DNA from: Fictibacillus enclensis | GTDB lineage: Bacteria > Bacillota > Bacilli > Bacillales > Fictibacillaceae | Length of the DNA: 64,000 nt | Direction: 5' to 3' | Assembly: GCF_001457035.1 (NCBI RefSeq) | Contig: NZ_KQ758617.1 | Span: forward strand, 1,860,001-1,924,000 | Part shown: piece after piece, positions 1 to 10,196 of the stretch | Layout of the letters: each line of letters opens with the position of its first letter | How positions within the stretch are numbered: position 1 is the first letter of the stretch | The notes under the pieces: model-generated | The model's input: only the letters and a program-made list of their open reading frames with translations | What the model was told of the DNA's origin: nothing | Databases searched by the model: none | Program-made: the position numbers and the translations under genes

Positions 1-2375
1 TTCATCTCGGTTTGCTCAAAGGATTCTTCCGCTTTTAGGGTAAGCACCTGTGCATCACGGCTTCCGTCTACATACACCGTTCCGCCTTTTGCTCCGCCCT
101 TGTAAAGGCGCTCATACACTTTTTTCACCTGGTCCACAGAGTAGCCTTTTGGCGCGTTCACTGTTTTACTGATCGAGCTGTCCACCCAGTTTTGGATGAC
201 ACATTGAGTATCAGCGTGTGCTTCCGGTGAAAGTTCCATGGCTGACACAAAGAATTCAGGCAGGTTGTTTTCATCCGCCTCCGGATTGTTGGCCAGGTAT
301 TCATTTACAATGTCAGCCTTCACTTCAATAAATTTGCCCAAACGTCCGCTTCTGAAATAAGAGAAGGAGAAGTAAGGTTCTAATCCTGTGGAGACTCCAA
401 CCATGGTTCCTGTGCTTCCAGTTGGCGCCACAGTAAGCAAATGGGAGTTCCTGATGCCGTATTTCAAAATTCCTTGATGGATATCTTCCGGCAGTTTTTT
501 CATATAACCAGTTTTGATAAAGTTTTCACGAAGCTGTTTGGTTTCTGCTTCTGTCTTGCCCACCAAGAACGGAAAGCTGCCTTTTTCTTTGGCCAGCTCA
601 ATCGATGTGCGGTAAGCGGTCGTTGCAATAGTTTCAAATATCTTATCAACCATAGCATTTCCTTCTTCAGACCCGTACATCGTTTCGCAATAGATGAGAA
701 GATCGTGAAGACCCATGACTCCAAGACCGACACGGCGCTCGCCAAGAGCCTGTATACGGTTCGGCTCAAGGAAGTACGGAGTCGCATCGATTACGTTATC
801 CTGCATGCGTACGCCAACTTCAACGGTGCGCTCCAGCTTCTCAAAGTCAATCGTTTTATTCACTTTGTCCGCCATGTTGCCAAGGTTAACTGCAGCAAGA
901 TTGCAGACAGAGTATGGTGCGAGAGGCTGCTCGCCACATGGGTTTGTTGCGACTACCTTCTGGCCGTAAGCAACGGCATTGGTCTTGTCGTTGGCATTAT
1001 CGATAAAGAAGATACCAGGCTCAGCAGAATAAGTAGCACAAATGTTAATCAGGTTCCAAAGCTCTCTTGCCTTAATGCGCTTGTAAACACGGATGCTGTA
1101 GCCTTTTTCTTCCCAGACACGAACATCTCCTGTTTCATGCCATTCTTCGTTGTAGGCTCTCATTTCTTCCGGTGTGTAATTTTCAACATTTGGGAAGCGT
1201 AAGGCATATTCCGCATCCTTTTCTACGGCTTCCATAAAATCTTTAGTAATGGTTACAGAGATGTTTGCCCCAGTAAGGAAATCCGGATTATGGACGCTGT
1301 ATGTTCCGCCGTCACGAAGCATACGCTCCGCTTCGCGATGAACATCCGCATCAAATCCGCCTGTCCCCGGGATTTCCTTGTAACGGAGAATTCCCTCGTA
1401 CATTGCTTTTTCCGTTGGAGTAAGCGGCGTAAATTTCAGCTTGTCCTGAGCGACCTGCTTTATCTTTTCATCCTCGGTGTTTTCAATAAGGTAGCGAAGA
1501 ATTCTTGGGTTTTGCATTTTTGAAATGATGAAATCAATAATATCAGGGTGCCAGTCCGCGAGCATGATCATCTGTGCACCTCTGCGAGACCCGCCCTGCT
1601 CTACCAAATGCGTTAGCTTCGCAATATCATCCAGCCATGAAACCGAACCGGACGATTTTCCGTTAACTCCGCGGGCAAGCGCGTTTTTCGGACGGAGGGT
1701 GGAACCGTTCGTTCCAACACCGCCTCCGCGGCTCATAATCTCCATCACCTGCTTGCGGTGATCTGAGATTCCTTCACGGGAGTCTCTCACGTATGGCATC
1801 ACGTAGCAGTTGAAGTACGTAACGTCCGTTTCCGCCCCGGCACCGTACAGAACACGGCCGGCAGGAATGAAGTTCATCTCGGAAAGTTCCTTATAGAACT
1901 TCTCAAAGGATTCCAGGCGCTTTTCCTCGGTCGTTTCGACGCTTGCGAGCCCTGTTGCATTCCTCTTGGCAATCTGCTCATAAAAAACCTCAAGCGGCTT
2001 GTCCATCACATCAAGCGAACGGTTAATGATGCCTGATTCCGCTTCTTCCGGCTTGTCGAGCACCGCTTTAAATTCATCTTCCACACGCACACGAGCTGTT
2101 TTCGCTTCCCAATCGATGCTAACGATGTATCCAAGCCCTCTTGCCGGGAATTTCGGATCTTCTTTTACCGTCAGAACGACAAAGTCTCCTTCCTTTAACG
2201 TTTTTCTTTCGGTATCTTTAAAGCTGTATCTGTCCAGCATGACGAGCCGTGATACACCCTTATGTGCTGTTTTCATGTCGCTGGTTACCGGATGTACTTG
2301 AGGAAATTGCTCAATATCCTTATTCAGCATTTCAATGTTGATTCCTGAAGGGTCACTTACTGCTACTCCCATCAT
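1..2375 (-). CDS. nrdJ: Adenosylcobalamin-dependent ribonucleotide reductase, partial (C-terminus beyond window)
   Basis: Reading the minus strand from 2375 gives about 790 residues of a class II ribonucleotide reductase, which makes deoxyribonucleotides using a cobalamin-generated radical. Visible landmarks are the N-terminal adaptor region, the MSRGGGVGTNGSTLR substrate-binding segment, ATNPCGEQPLAPYSVCNL with the paired active-site residues, and the APTGSTGTM phosphate-binding loop. The last codons and probably a C-terminal Cys pair lie outside the window. Two tandem ATGs (2375 and 2372) follow an AGGAGG; the second has the better spacing. No nrdEF-type gene is nearby. The identification is from motifs and overall similarity recalled for the family. 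Confidence 0.93.
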   Translation of the reverse strand, partial: MMGVAVSDPSGINIEMLNKDIEQFPQVHPVTSDMKTAHKGVSRLVMLDRYSFKDTERKTLKEGDFVVLTVKEDPKFPARGLGYIVSIDWEAKTARVRVEDEFKAVLDKPEEAESGIINRSLDVMDKPLEVFYEQIAKRNATGLASVETTEEKRLESFEKFYKELSEMNFIPAGRVLYGAGAETDVTYFNCYVMPYVRDSREGISDHRKQVMEIMSRGGGVGTNGSTLRPKNALARGVNGKSSGSVSWLDDIAKLTHLVEQGGSRRGAQMIMLADWHPDIIDFIISKMQNPRILRYLIENTEDEKIKQVAQDKLKFTPLTPTEKAMYEGILRYKEIPGTGGFDADVHREAERMLRDGGTYSVHNPDFLTGANISVTITKDFMEAVEKDAEYALRFPNVENYTPEEMRAYNEEWHETGDVRVWEEKGYSIRVYKRIKARELWNLINICATYSAEPGIFFIDNANDKTNAVAYGQKVVATNPCGEQPLAPYSVCNLAAVNLGNMADKVNKTIDFEKLERTVEVGVRMQDNVIDATPYFLEPNRIQALGERRVGLGVMGLHDLLIYCETMYGSEEGNAMVDKIFETIATTAYRTSIELAKEKGSFPFLVGKTEAETKQLRENFIKTGYMKKLPEDIHQGILKYGIRNSHLLTVAPTGSTGTMVGVSTGLEPYFSFSYFRSGRLGKFIEVKADIVNEYLANNPEADENNLPEFFVSAMELSPEAHADTQCVIQNWVDSSISKTVNAPKGYSVDQVKKVYERLYKGGAKGGTVYVDGSRDAQVLTLKAEESFEQTEM

Positions 2376-2405
2376 TCTCCTCCTCGTAAGTAAAATAGAA
2401 GACTC

Positions 2406-2467
2406 TATCTATATGTTGTATGTAGTTTAGTTACCACTATACTATATATAGGTAAACCTGTTGTCAA
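2406..2467 (-). promoter_or_regulatory. nrdJ promoter with two NrdR-like boxes
   Basis: On the minus strand TTGACA (2467-2462) and TAGTAT (2444-2439) are 17 bp apart. The palindromic core CTATATATAG (2451-2442) overlaps the -10, and a second core CAACATATAG (2418-2409) matches the NrdR core at 9 of 10 positions, 33 bp downstream. Paired boxes about three helical turns apart are typical of NrdR repression of ribonucleotide reductase genes. No cobalamin riboswitch signature was seen. The remaining sequence of the 2376-2709 gap holds only the lipM terminator. Confidence 0.55.
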
Positions 2468-2663
2468 AATATTTATGTTGTCAAACTAGGAAAACCACGC
2501 TTTCGTAAGAAAAACAGTGAATGAATTGTTTTTCTTGTCTCAAACCACCTTAAATCCCATAGATTTAAAGATTGAAAAATGTCCGCTTTGGAAGAACGTT
2601 GAAACCACAGGCTTTTTGGAGTTGGGTCAAAAAAAGCCCTGAAATTTTTTTCCGTCTTGACAT

Positions 2664-2700
2664 CCAAAAATAAAAACCGAGACAACAAAATCTTGTCCCG
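2664..2700 (-). terminator. Rho-independent terminator of lipM
   Basis: After the lipM stop the minus strand reads CGGGACAA-7 nt-TTGTCTCG followed by a T-rich run: an 8-bp stem with one wobble pair. Confidence 0.75.
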
Positions 2701-2709
2701 ATTTTCGCC

Positions 2710-3546
2710 TTATCTTCTGAACGTCCACTCTTTGCTTCTATATCTAGTTTCTGCAATCTGTTCAACTTCTCGTTTTTGCTCGTCGCTTAACTGATACGGC
2801 TGCAAATCAAGATTCAAACCGGATTCAAAGCCGGCATGAAAAGCTTGTTTAGCCTCATCAGGCGTAACCGGTTTTTCACGGAGCTCATTCATCGCCACCG
2901 CTTTGCTTTTAAATGCTCTTTGCATTCTCTCCCTCACCCGGTCGCTTGGATAGACAAACAGGTCAAACAACTTGTTTTCGTCAAGATCCAGCAAGATGGA
3001 ACCGTGCTGGAGGATCACACCTTTTTGTCGGGTTTGGGCACTGCCGGCGACTTTTCGTCCTTCCACCACGAGCTCATACCAGGAAGGAGCGTCAAAACAG
3101 ACGGCAGAGCGAGGATTTTTCAAGCCCGCTTTTTCTTCTTCCGTACGGGGAATGGCAAAATAGGCTTCGAGGCCAAGATTACGGAATCCCTGCAGAATAC
3201 CTTCAGAAATGACACGGTACGCTTCAGTTACCGTTTTTGGCATGTTAGGATGCTCTTCACTCACGATCACACTGTATGTAAGCTCCTTGTCATGGAGAAC
3301 GCCGCGTCCGCCGGTTGGCCTGCGCACAAAACCAAGTCCGTAGTTTTTTACCGCCTCAAGGTTGATTTCCTTCTCAGCTTTTTGAAAATAACCAATGGAC
3401 AAGGTTGCGGGATTCCATCCGTAAAACCGGATAACAGGGGGAATCTTTCCTTCGCTGTGCCATGTCAGCAACGCTTCATCCAACGCCATATTGTAGGCTG
3501 GATCGCAATTTCCTGAATCAATGAATAACCACTTTTCTCTTTCCAT
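2710..3546 (-). CDS. lipM: Octanoyltransferase LipM (octanoyl-ACP to GcvH)
   Basis: The 278-residue protein is the length of B. subtilis LipM and nearly identical in motif content. It moves octanoate from acyl carrier protein to the H protein of glycine cleavage, the first step of lipoate assembly. Seen: [12 protein letters not shown] lipoyl-binding loop, [11 protein letters not shown], and the catalytic cysteine at position 150 in the AVCFDAPS motif. The reading frame is open further upstream, but AAAGGAG 8 nt before the ATG at 3546 and family length fix the start. It lies convergent to nothing and divergent from yqhL, close to the gcv operon whose product it modifies. Confidence 0.95.
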   Translation of the reverse strand: MEREKWLFIDSGNCDPAYNMALDEALLTWHSEGKIPPVIRFYGWNPATLSIGYFQKAEKEINLEAVKNYGLGFVRRPTGGRGVLHDKELTYSVIVSEEHPNMPKTVTEAYRVISEGILQGFRNLGLEAYFAIPRTEEEKAGLKNPRSAVCFDAPSWYELVVEGRKVAGSAQTRQKGVILQHGSILLDLDENKLFDLFVYPSDRVRERMQRAFKSKAVAMNELREKPVTPDEAKQAFHAGFESGLNLDLQPYQLSDEQKREVEQIAETRYRSKEWTFRR

Positions 3547-3637
3547 ATAACTATCTCCTTTTTGATACCTTACTAGTTTATCAAAACTATACCTTCTGTC
3601 AAAACACAAAGTACTGCCAATTTTTAATATTATTCTT

Positions 3638-3666
3638 TTGATTCTGGCGGTCGGTGAAGATATAAT
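3638..3666 (+). promoter_or_regulatory. Sigma-A promoter of yqhL
   Basis: TTGATT (3638-3643) and TATAAT (3661-3666) are separated by 17 bp, 31 bp before the yqhL start. Confidence 0.7.
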
Positions 3667-3697
3667 TAAAGGAGATATAAAAAAGGAGTGCAAGCAT

Positions 3698-4075
3698 ATG
3701 GAATGGATTATCGTTCTTGTTATTTTGGCAGCCATACTTGTTTATCTCGTAGTAACTGCCCTGAACCAAAAAAGATTCTTGAAGACGTTGAGTGAAGAGG
3801 AATTTAGAGCTGGCTACCGAAAAGCCCAGCTGATTGATGTGCGTGAACCGGATGAGTTCAAAAAAGGGCATATCCTTGGCGCTAGAAACATTCCCCTTAC
3901 TCAGATGAAGCAGCGAAAAATGGAAATTCGCCCGGACAAGCCGGTTTATCTATATTGCGAAAGCGGCATGCGCAGCGCCAGAGCGGCCCAATTCTTGCGA
4001 AAAAACAAATATACAGATCTTTCTCACTTACGAGGCGGATTTAAAAAATGGACAGGCAAGGTAAAATCTTCATAA
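3698..4075 (+). CDS. yqhL: Membrane-anchored rhodanese-domain protein (YqhL family)
   Basis: 125 residues: one N-terminal transmembrane helix (about 3-22), then a single rhodanese domain. The active loop CESGMRS carries the sulfur-accepting cysteine; [13 protein letters not shown] and LRGGFKKW are the usual flanking motifs. Substrate unknown; sulfur relay at the membrane is the family expectation. The start at 3698 is chosen because AAAGGAG precedes it by 7 nt and it opens the membrane helix. Its place beside lipM and gcvPB is the conserved Bacillus arrangement. Confidence 0.9.
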   Translation: MEWIIVLVILAAILVYLVVTALNQKRFLKTLSEEEFRAGYRKAQLIDVREPDEFKKGHILGARNIPLTQMKQRKMEIRPDKPVYLYCESGMRSARAAQFLRKNKYTDLSHLRGGFKKWTGKVKSS

Positions 4076-4079
4076 ACGT

Positions 4080-4118
4080 AAAAAAAAGGTTCGGGATCAA
4101 TTCCCCGAACCTTTTTTC
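4080..4118. terminator. Bidirectional terminator between yqhL and gcvPB
   Basis: AAAAAAGGTTCGGGG-loop-CCCCGAACCTTTTTT is a long stem with A/T runs on both sides, serving the two convergent genes. Confidence 0.9.
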
Positions 4119-4127
4119 TATTACTCT

Positions 4128-5585
4128 CTACTTAACATGACGTAATACCGGTTTACGGGCAGCCATTGCTTCATCCAGCCGCTTAACGACAGTGGAGTGA
4201 GGCGCTTCCTGTACAACCTCCGGTGTCTCTTCTGCTTCTTTTGCGATTTGGATCATAGCATCGATGAATTCATCGAGCGTTTCCTTGGATTCGGTTTCCG
4301 TCGGCTCAATCATGATCGCTTCTTCGACAGACAGCGGGAAATAGATCGTAGGCGGGTGATATCCGAAATCAAGCAGGCGTTTCGCCATATCCAAGGTTCG
4401 AACACCAAGCTTCTTCTGCCTTTTTCCGGACAAAACAAACTCATGCTTACAATGCTGGGTGAACGGCAGATCAAAATGCGGCTCAAGCCTTCTCATCAAA
4501 TAGTTGGCATTCAGCACCGCATACTCAGACACCTGTTTCAGTCCAATCGGTCCCATTGTGCGAATATAAGTATACGCCCGAACATTGATGCCAAAGTTTC
4601 CATAATACGGTTTTACCCGGCCAATGGACTGTGGACGGTCGTATTCAAACGTAAAACCTTCCCCTTTTTTCATCAATACCGGCTTCGGAAGGAATGGAAT
4701 CAGATCCTTTTTCACCCCAACAGGTCCGGATCCCGGTCCGCCACCGCCGTGCGGTCCTGTAAAGGTTTTATGCAGGTTAAGATGGACAACATCAAAGCCC
4801 ATATCCCCCGGACGGGTATAACCCATAATTGCGTTCATATTGGCACCGTCATAATACAGCTTTCCGCCTGCTTCATGAACGATTGCCGCCATCTCAAGGA
4901 TGTGCTCTTCAAACAAGCCGAGCGTGTTCGGGTTCGTCAGCATAAGTGCAGCTGTATCTTCCCCGACCACACGTCTCAGATCATCGAGATCCACCAATCC
5001 GCGGTCATCTGATTTTACAGTGATCGAGTCAAAACCGGCGACTGTTGCAGATGCAGGATTAGTTCCGTGTGCGGAATCGGGTACGATGACCTTCGTGCGC
5101 TTTTGATCTCCATTGGCTTCATGGTAGGCACGGATCATCATCAGCCCGGTCCACTCCCCATGGGCACCGGCAGCAGGCTGAAGCGTCACTTCATCCATTC
5201 CTGTAATTTCGGCCAGTGACGTTTGCAGGTTATACATCATCTCCATGGCACCTTGAACTGTTTCTTCTTCCTGAAGCGGATGAATTTGTGCAAAACCGGC
5301 ATAACGGGCCACATCTTCATTGATTTTCGGATTGTATTTCATCGTGCACGAGCCGAGCGGATAAAATCCTGAGTCAACGCCATGATTACGTTTGGAAAGC
5401 GCGGTATAGTGACGCATGATTTGCAGCTCGGAAACTTGCGGCAGCTCGGCATGTTCGGTGCGGACGTAATCATCCGGCAGCAGCGAACTGAGGTCTGCTT
5501 CCGGAACATCGAGAGCCGGGAGACTGTAACCCACTCTGCCTTCTTTCGATAGTTCAAAAATAAGTAACTGATCTTGAGTGTTCAT
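4128..5585 (-). CDS. gcvPB: Glycine dehydrogenase (decarboxylating) subunit 2
   Basis: 485 residues, the PLP-bearing half of the split P protein of the glycine cleavage system. The motif [16 protein letters not shown] contains the PLP lysine at about residue 273; [10 protein letters not shown] and PAAGAHGEW are also typical. Together with GcvPA it decarboxylates glycine and passes the aminomethyl group to lipoyl-GcvH in the cytoplasm. Its ATG overlaps the gcvPA stop as TAATG and has GGAGGGG upstream, so translation is probably coupled. Confidence 0.97.
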   Translation of the reverse strand: MNTQDQLLIFELSKEGRVGYSLPALDVPEADLSSLLPDDYVRTEHAELPQVSELQIMRHYTALSKRNHGVDSGFYPLGSCTMKYNPKINEDVARYAGFAQIHPLQEEETVQGAMEMMYNLQTSLAEITGMDEVTLQPAAGAHGEWTGLMMIRAYHEANGDQKRTKVIVPDSAHGTNPASATVAGFDSITVKSDDRGLVDLDDLRRVVGEDTAALMLTNPNTLGLFEEHILEMAAIVHEAGGKLYYDGANMNAIMGYTRPGDMGFDVVHLNLHKTFTGPHGGGGPGSGPVGVKKDLIPFLPKPVLMKKGEGFTFEYDRPQSIGRVKPYYGNFGINVRAYTYIRTMGPIGLKQVSEYAVLNANYLMRRLEPHFDLPFTQHCKHEFVLSGKRQKKLGVRTLDMAKRLLDFGYHPPTIYFPLSVEEAIMIEPTETESKETLDEFIDAMIQIAKEAEETPEVVQEAPHSTVVKRLDEAMAARKPVLRHVK

Positions 5586-6925
5586 TATAGCCCCTCCAAT
5601 ACGGTTGCCAGTTTATCAATCTCGCTTTTTGTGCGCAGTTCGGTTACGGCAATCAGCATATGATTTTCGAGTTCAGGAAAGTCCCTTCCAAGGTCATAGC
5701 CGCCGATCATTCCGTTTTCAAGCAGCTTTTTATTGATTTCTTTGACCGGACCATTAAGCTTCACGACAAATTCATTGAAAAATGGCGCTTCATATGGAAT
5801 GTTGAATCCTTTTTCCGAGAGAATGTTTTTAGCATAGTGTGCTTTTTGGATGTTTTGAACAGCAACCTCTTTTATTCCCTGCTTGCCAAGGGCTGTCATG
5901 GCAACAGATGCAGCCAGCGCATTCAGCGCCTGGTTGGAACAAATGTTGGACGTCGCCTTATCACGGCGGATATGCTGTTCACGCGCCTGAAGGGTTAAAA
6001 CAAAACCGCGTTTCCCGTTTTCGTCCACCGTTTGGCCGACAAGCCGTCCCGGCACCTTTCTCATCAGCTTTTTGGTTACAGCAAAATAACCGCAGTGCGG
6101 GCCGCCGAACCCCTGAGGAATTCCAAATACTTGGGCATCACCTACAACAATGTCCGCTCCGAATTTTCCAGGAGGCGTCAATACACCGAGAGAAAGCGGA
6201 TTGCTTGAAACGACAAACATCGCTTTTTGGCTGTGAACGATTTCTTCGATGTCCTTTAGCGGTTCGACCTGACCAAAGAAGTTCGGATATTGAACGAGAA
6301 CACAGGCTGTTTCATCGTCCACCGTGTTTTTCAATTCTTCCAGATCCGTCAATCCATCCTTGGTGTCCACTTCCACCACTTCAAGTCGCTGTCCGTTGGC
6401 ATACGTTTGAAGCACTGCAAGTGATTCGGGATGGACACTTTTGGATACGATGATTTTTTTGCGTTTTGTTTGTCCTGCAGAAAGAAGAGCAGCTTCTGCA
6501 AAAGCGGTTCCGCCATCATACATCGAGGAATTCGCCACATCCATGCCTGTCAGTTCACAGATCATTGTTTGAAATTCAAAGATTGCCTGCAGCTCCCCTT
6601 GCGAGATTTCCGGCTGGTAAGGAGTATAAGCGGTATAAAATTCAGAACGCAATGTCACATGGTTTACAATAGAAGGCGTATAGTGATCATACACCCCGGC
6701 TCCCAAAAAGCTTGCATACTCCTTGGTGTTGATGTTTTTCTGCGACAGCATAGACATATATTTTACAAGCTCCGGCTCAGGCAGTGCAGGTTCGATCTGC
6801 AAATCGCCTTTAAAACGAACGTTTTCCGGAATGTCTTTAAACAGTTCTTCTGTGGATGAAATGCCGGCCGCTTCCATCATTTCCTTTTTGTCTTGCTCGG
6901 TCATTGGCAAATACCGAAATGTCAT
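5585..6925 (-). CDS. gcvPA: Glycine dehydrogenase (decarboxylating) subunit 1
   Basis: 446 residues, normal length for the N-terminal half of the split P protein. Seen: [36 protein letters not shown] and GGPHCGYFA. It forms an alpha2-beta2 enzyme with GcvPB. GGAGG lies 8 nt before the ATG at 6925. Middle gene of gcvT-gcvPA-gcvPB; the gap to gcvT is 27 nt. Confidence 0.97.
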   Translation of the reverse strand: MTFRYLPMTEQDKKEMMEAAGISSTEELFKDIPENVRFKGDLQIEPALPEPELVKYMSMLSQKNINTKEYASFLGAGVYDHYTPSIVNHVTLRSEFYTAYTPYQPEISQGELQAIFEFQTMICELTGMDVANSSMYDGGTAFAEAALLSAGQTKRKKIIVSKSVHPESLAVLQTYANGQRLEVVEVDTKDGLTDLEELKNTVDDETACVLVQYPNFFGQVEPLKDIEEIVHSQKAMFVVSSNPLSLGVLTPPGKFGADIVVGDAQVFGIPQGFGGPHCGYFAVTKKLMRKVPGRLVGQTVDENGKRGFVLTLQAREQHIRRDKATSNICSNQALNALAASVAMTALGKQGIKEVAVQNIQKAHYAKNILSEKGFNIPYEAPFFNEFVVKLNGPVKEINKKLLENGMIGGYDLGRDFPELENHMLIAVTELRTKSEIDKLATVLEGL

Positions 6926-6952
6926 AACTGTGTCCTCCCTTTGGGGCTTTGA

Positions 6953-8050
6953 TTAGCTGCGTTTATAAAATGGCGATTTTACAACAACCGCCTTCAAGCG
7001 TTTTTGTCTGATTTGCACGTCGACTTCGGTTCCTAATTCGGCAAATTCCGTTTTTATGAGCGCGAGGCCCAGATTCTTCTTCAAGGTTGGTGATTGTGTT
7101 CCGGTTGTAACCTCACCAATCTGTTCGCCATCCTTGAACACTTCATAATGAGAACGCGGAATCCCTTTATCAATCATCTCAAGCCCGACCAGTTTTCTTG
7201 GTGCTCCTTCTTCCTTCTGTTTCTTCAACACGTCTTTGCCGATAAAGTCAGTTTCTTTATCCGTTTTTACCGCAAAACCGATCCCTGCTTCGATCGGAGT
7301 AATGTCTTTTGTGAGCTCCTGTCCGTAAAGCGCAAGTTTTGCTTCAAAACGGAGAGTATCACGTGCACCCAATCCGCAAGGAACCACACCCTCTTCTTTG
7401 CCCGCTTCAAGAATCATATCCCAAAGCTTCACCGCCGCTTCAGGAGAACAATAAATTTCAAATCCGTCTTCGCCTGTATAGCCCGTGCGCGATACGAGCG
7501 CATGGATACCCTGAAGGCTGACATCACGTTTGAATTTAAAAAAGCCAATGGAGGACAGATCGGTCTCTGTCAGCTTTTGCAGAACACGTTCCGCGAGTGG
7601 TCCCTGCAACGCAAGCTGGGCCGTTTCTGCAGAAATATTGGAAAGCTCGACCCCTTCACCAAGATGGGACTGTAGCCAGTCAAAGTCCTTTTCGATGTTG
7701 GAGGCATTGACAACAAGCAAGTAGTGCTGGTCGCTGTACTTATACACCAACAGGTCATCTACGGTGCCGCCGTTTTCGTAGCACATCACGGTATACTGAG
7801 CGCCGCCATCCTTTAATTTGGAAAGGTCATTAGTAAGCATGCGCTGCAAAAAGGCGCTTGCCCCTTCTCCTTTTACTTCAAATTCTCCCATGTGCGAAAC
7901 GTCAAACAGCCCCGCTTTCGTACGAACCGCTTCGTGTTCCTCACCAATACGGGAAAACTGGACAGGAAGCTCCCAGCCTCCAAAGTCAATCACTTTTCCG
8001 CCATGCCCTTTGTAAATGTCAAAAAGTGGTGTGCGCTTTAAGTCCCTCAT
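6953..8050 (-). CDS. gcvT: Aminomethyltransferase (T protein)
   Basis: 365 residues, full family length. GcvT transfers the methylene group from aminomethyl-lipoyl-GcvH to tetrahydrofolate and releases ammonia. Motifs: [15 protein letters not shown] near the N-terminus, [14 protein letters not shown], and [18 protein letters not shown] with folate-contact residues. First gene of the operon, directly downstream of the glycine riboswitch, with GGGAGG before the ATG at 8050. Confidence 0.97.
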   Translation of the reverse strand: MRDLKRTPLFDIYKGHGGKVIDFGGWELPVQFSRIGEEHEAVRTKAGLFDVSHMGEFEVKGEGASAFLQRMLTNDLSKLKDGGAQYTVMCYENGGTVDDLLVYKYSDQHYLLVVNASNIEKDFDWLQSHLGEGVELSNISAETAQLALQGPLAERVLQKLTETDLSSIGFFKFKRDVSLQGIHALVSRTGYTGEDGFEIYCSPEAAVKLWDMILEAGKEEGVVPCGLGARDTLRFEAKLALYGQELTKDITPIEAGIGFAVKTDKETDFIGKDVLKKQKEEGAPRKLVGLEMIDKGIPRSHYEVFKDGEQIGEVTTGTQSPTLKKNLGLALIKTEFAELGTEVDVQIRQKRLKAVVVKSPFYKRS

Positions 8051-8134
8051 TACGTTTCCTCCCTTTCATCCATCATTGGTAATATTCGAAAAATTCCAAG
8101 TAAATAAACCATCGCCTGCAGAATATGGAATATA

Positions 8135-8181
8135 CAAAAAAGGACAGAGAAATACCATTAGTCAGGTATCCCTCTGTCCTT
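8135..8181 (-). terminator. Riboswitch-controlled terminator in the gcv leader
   Basis: Minus strand AAGGACAGAG...CTCTGTCCTTTTTT, with an inner GGATACC/GGTATT extension. The 5' arm is also part of the conserved AAGGACAGAG end of the second aptamer, so glycine binding and terminator formation exclude each other. Confidence 0.8.
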
Positions 8182-8352
8182 CAACCAGTAAGTTTGGAAA
8201 GGGGCATGCCCCTTCGTTTCTTCGTTGGTGGTCCATAGTGGACGCTCTCCAGAGACGCGTCAAACAAGAGTCTTTTTGCCTGAGAGTTTCGCTCCTGCTT
8301 GCTCCTTCGGCGCTACCGAAATAGTCTCTCCTCTTGCTTTCATTCGCAAGTA
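8170..8352 (-). promoter_or_regulatory. Tandem glycine riboswitch (gcvT leader)
   Basis: Two aptamers follow each other on the minus strand. Aptamer 1 has AGGAGAGAC, GCGCCGAAGGAGCAA and AACTCTCAGGCAAAAAGAC; aptamer 2 has TCTCTGGAGAGC, ACGAAGGGGCA and the closing AAGGACAGAG. A short CTTGC...GCAAG helix precedes aptamer 1. This is the known gcvT-type arrangement where glycine turns the operon on. It fills most of the 457-bp gap between gcvT and yqhH; the rest holds the divergent promoters. Confidence 0.93.
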
Positions 8353-8507
8353 TGTTATTTTTGTCCGTCGTCCATACTAGTAAATAGGTTTTGCCTTGGA
8401 AACACATTATTATCCTATCATTATTTTAGTTTAAAAAGCAACGCAATTTTGAGAATTGAAAACCGCAGTGTGCAAGCGGATTATGATACATAGAAAGGAA
8501 AGCGGCC

Positions 8508-10196
8508 ATGAATCTTAATATCAACTTTAACCGGGAATGGCATGACGAATTTATTAAACGGATGGATGATGATGGCCCCTGGACAAAATGGGAGTTATAT
8601 AACCTTGCGCTTGAAGCGGAAAAGAATTTATCCATCCCTGATTTTCTCGGTCTTCAGGCTCCGGGACATCTTCCGCAGCTTACCTTCCTTCCCCATCAGC
8701 TTGAGGTTGCAAAAACCGTGATCGAAAAAATGAACGGCAAAGCCATTCTCGCCGATGAGGTCGGGCTTGGAAAAACGATTGAAGCCGGGCTGATCCTGAA
8801 GGAATACATGATCAGGGGACTTGCCAAAAAGGTCCTTATCCTCGTACCCGCTTCCCTTGTTCTGCAATGGACAGGAGAATTAAACTCCAAGTTTTTCATT
8901 CCTGCGGTGGCGCAAAAAAAATCATACGTTTGGGAGCAGTGCGAGGTGGTCGTATCCTCCATCGATACCGCAAAACGCCAGCCTCACCGTGACATTGTCC
9001 TGAACCAGGATTATGACATCATCGTGATCGATGAAGCTCACAAGCTTAAAAACAAAAACACGAAAAACTATGAATTTGTTCAGCATTTAAAAAAGAAATT
9101 CTGCCTTCTTCTCACCGCTACACCGGTTCAGAACCGGGTGGAAGAAATCTTTAATCTGGTTTCCTTGTTAAAACCAGGACATCTTGGCAATCAGGAAAAC
9201 TTTGATAAAGACTTCAGGAACGACAAGCATTCCTTGAAGAACGAGGAAAAGCTGAAGCAGCTCGTAAATAAAGTGATGGTCCGGAACCGAAGAGAAGAAA
9301 CAGGGCTAAAATGGCCCAAACGGTTTGTTAAAACCATTCCGATCACCCTTTCAGAAACTGAGCGTAATTTGTACAGCAGCATTTCCGAACTTAAGGAATT
9401 GCCTCAGTTCAGCCGAAGCAAATTTTCTGTGCTTACCCTGCAGCGCGAAGTCTGCAGTTCTAGAGAAGCCTGCTTCATGACACTGAAGAACATGCTTCAA
9501 AAAGACCCTTATTCCGAACATACCATTGTTCCTCTCATGAAAAAAATAGAAGAGGTCACCCAAAATTCCAAGGCGATGAAAACGCTCGAGCTCGTGCAAT
9601 CGATCAATGACAAAGTGATTATCTTTACCGAATATCGGGCCACCCAGCTCTATCTGCAATGGTATCTGCAGCAGCATGGCATCTCTTCAGTTCCGTTTCG
9701 CGGCGGATTTAAACGGAGCAAAAAAGAGTACATGACCCATCTGTTTAAAAACCATGCACAGGTGCTTATCGCCACAGAAGCCGGCGGAGAGGGAATTAAC
9801 CTCCAATTTTGCCAGCATATCATTAACTACGACCTGCCGTGGAATCCGATGCGCATAGAACAGCGGATCGGCCGGATTCACCGGATCGGACAAAAAGGCG
9901 ACGTTCATATTTATAATTTCGCAACAGAGAATACCATTGAAGAACGGATATTGAACCTTCTCTACAACAAGATCAATCTGTTTGAAAGCGTAATTGGTGA
10001 GCTCGATGAAATACTGGCTAAATTTGAACTAAAAAACATTGAAACTTACATTTCTGATATTATGCTGAACTCGGAAAGTGAAGGGGAGATGAAAGTGAAA
10101 ATGGACAATCTTGCGTCGCTGATCAATCTCGGCGGAGGCATAAAAAAGAAAGGCTGGGAAGAACATGCAGCAGCACGAGATTCATCATTTTCTTGA
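8508..10196 (+). CDS. yqhH: SNF2-type DEAD/DEAH helicase (YqhH family)
   Basis: 562 residues with a two-lobe helicase core. Seen: Walker A DEVGLGKTIEAG (about 83), DEAH box VIDEAH, motif III LTATP, then helicase C with IFTEYRATQLYL, ATEAGGEGINLQ and motif VI RIEQRIGRIHRIGQ. Superfamily 2, SNF2/RapA-like ATPases that move on duplex DNA or remodel polymerase-DNA complexes. The specific substrate is unknown. It is divergent from the glycine riboswitch and overlaps yqhG by 32 bp, so the pair is co-transcribed. Confidence 0.9.
   Translation: MNLNINFNREWHDEFIKRMDDDGPWTKWELYNLALEAEKNLSIPDFLGLQAPGHLPQLTFLPHQLEVAKTVIEKMNGKAILADEVGLGKTIEAGLILKEYMIRGLAKKVLILVPASLVLQWTGELNSKFFIPAVAQKKSYVWEQCEVVVSSIDTAKRQPHRDIVLNQDYDIIVIDEAHKLKNKNTKNYEFVQHLKKKFCLLLTATPVQNRVEEIFNLVSLLKPGHLGNQENFDKDFRNDKHSLKNEEKLKQLVNKVMVRNRREETGLKWPKRFVKTIPITLSETERNLYSSISELKELPQFSRSKFSVLTLQREVCSSREACFMTLKNMLQKDPYSEHTIVPLMKKIEEVTQNSKAMKTLELVQSINDKVIIFTEYRATQLYLQWYLQQHGISSVPFRGGFKRSKKEYMTHLFKNHAQVLIATEAGGEGINLQFCQHIINYDLPWNPMRIEQRIGRIHRIGQKGDVHIYNFATENTIEERILNLLYNKINLFESVIGELDEILAKFELKNIETYISDIMLNSESEGEMKVKMDNLASLINLGGGIKKKGWEEHAAARDSSFS

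Noticed and set aside
441-1202. 253-residue open frame on the plus strand
   Set aside because: It is antisense to nrdJ, has no ribosome site, and the nrdJ frame is continuous and fully recognisable.
2376-2470. Cobalamin riboswitch upstream of nrdJ
   Set aside because: The leader is too short and lacks the B12-box sequence.
2836-3516. 226-residue open frame opposite lipM
   Set aside because: Mirror of lipM, which is certain.
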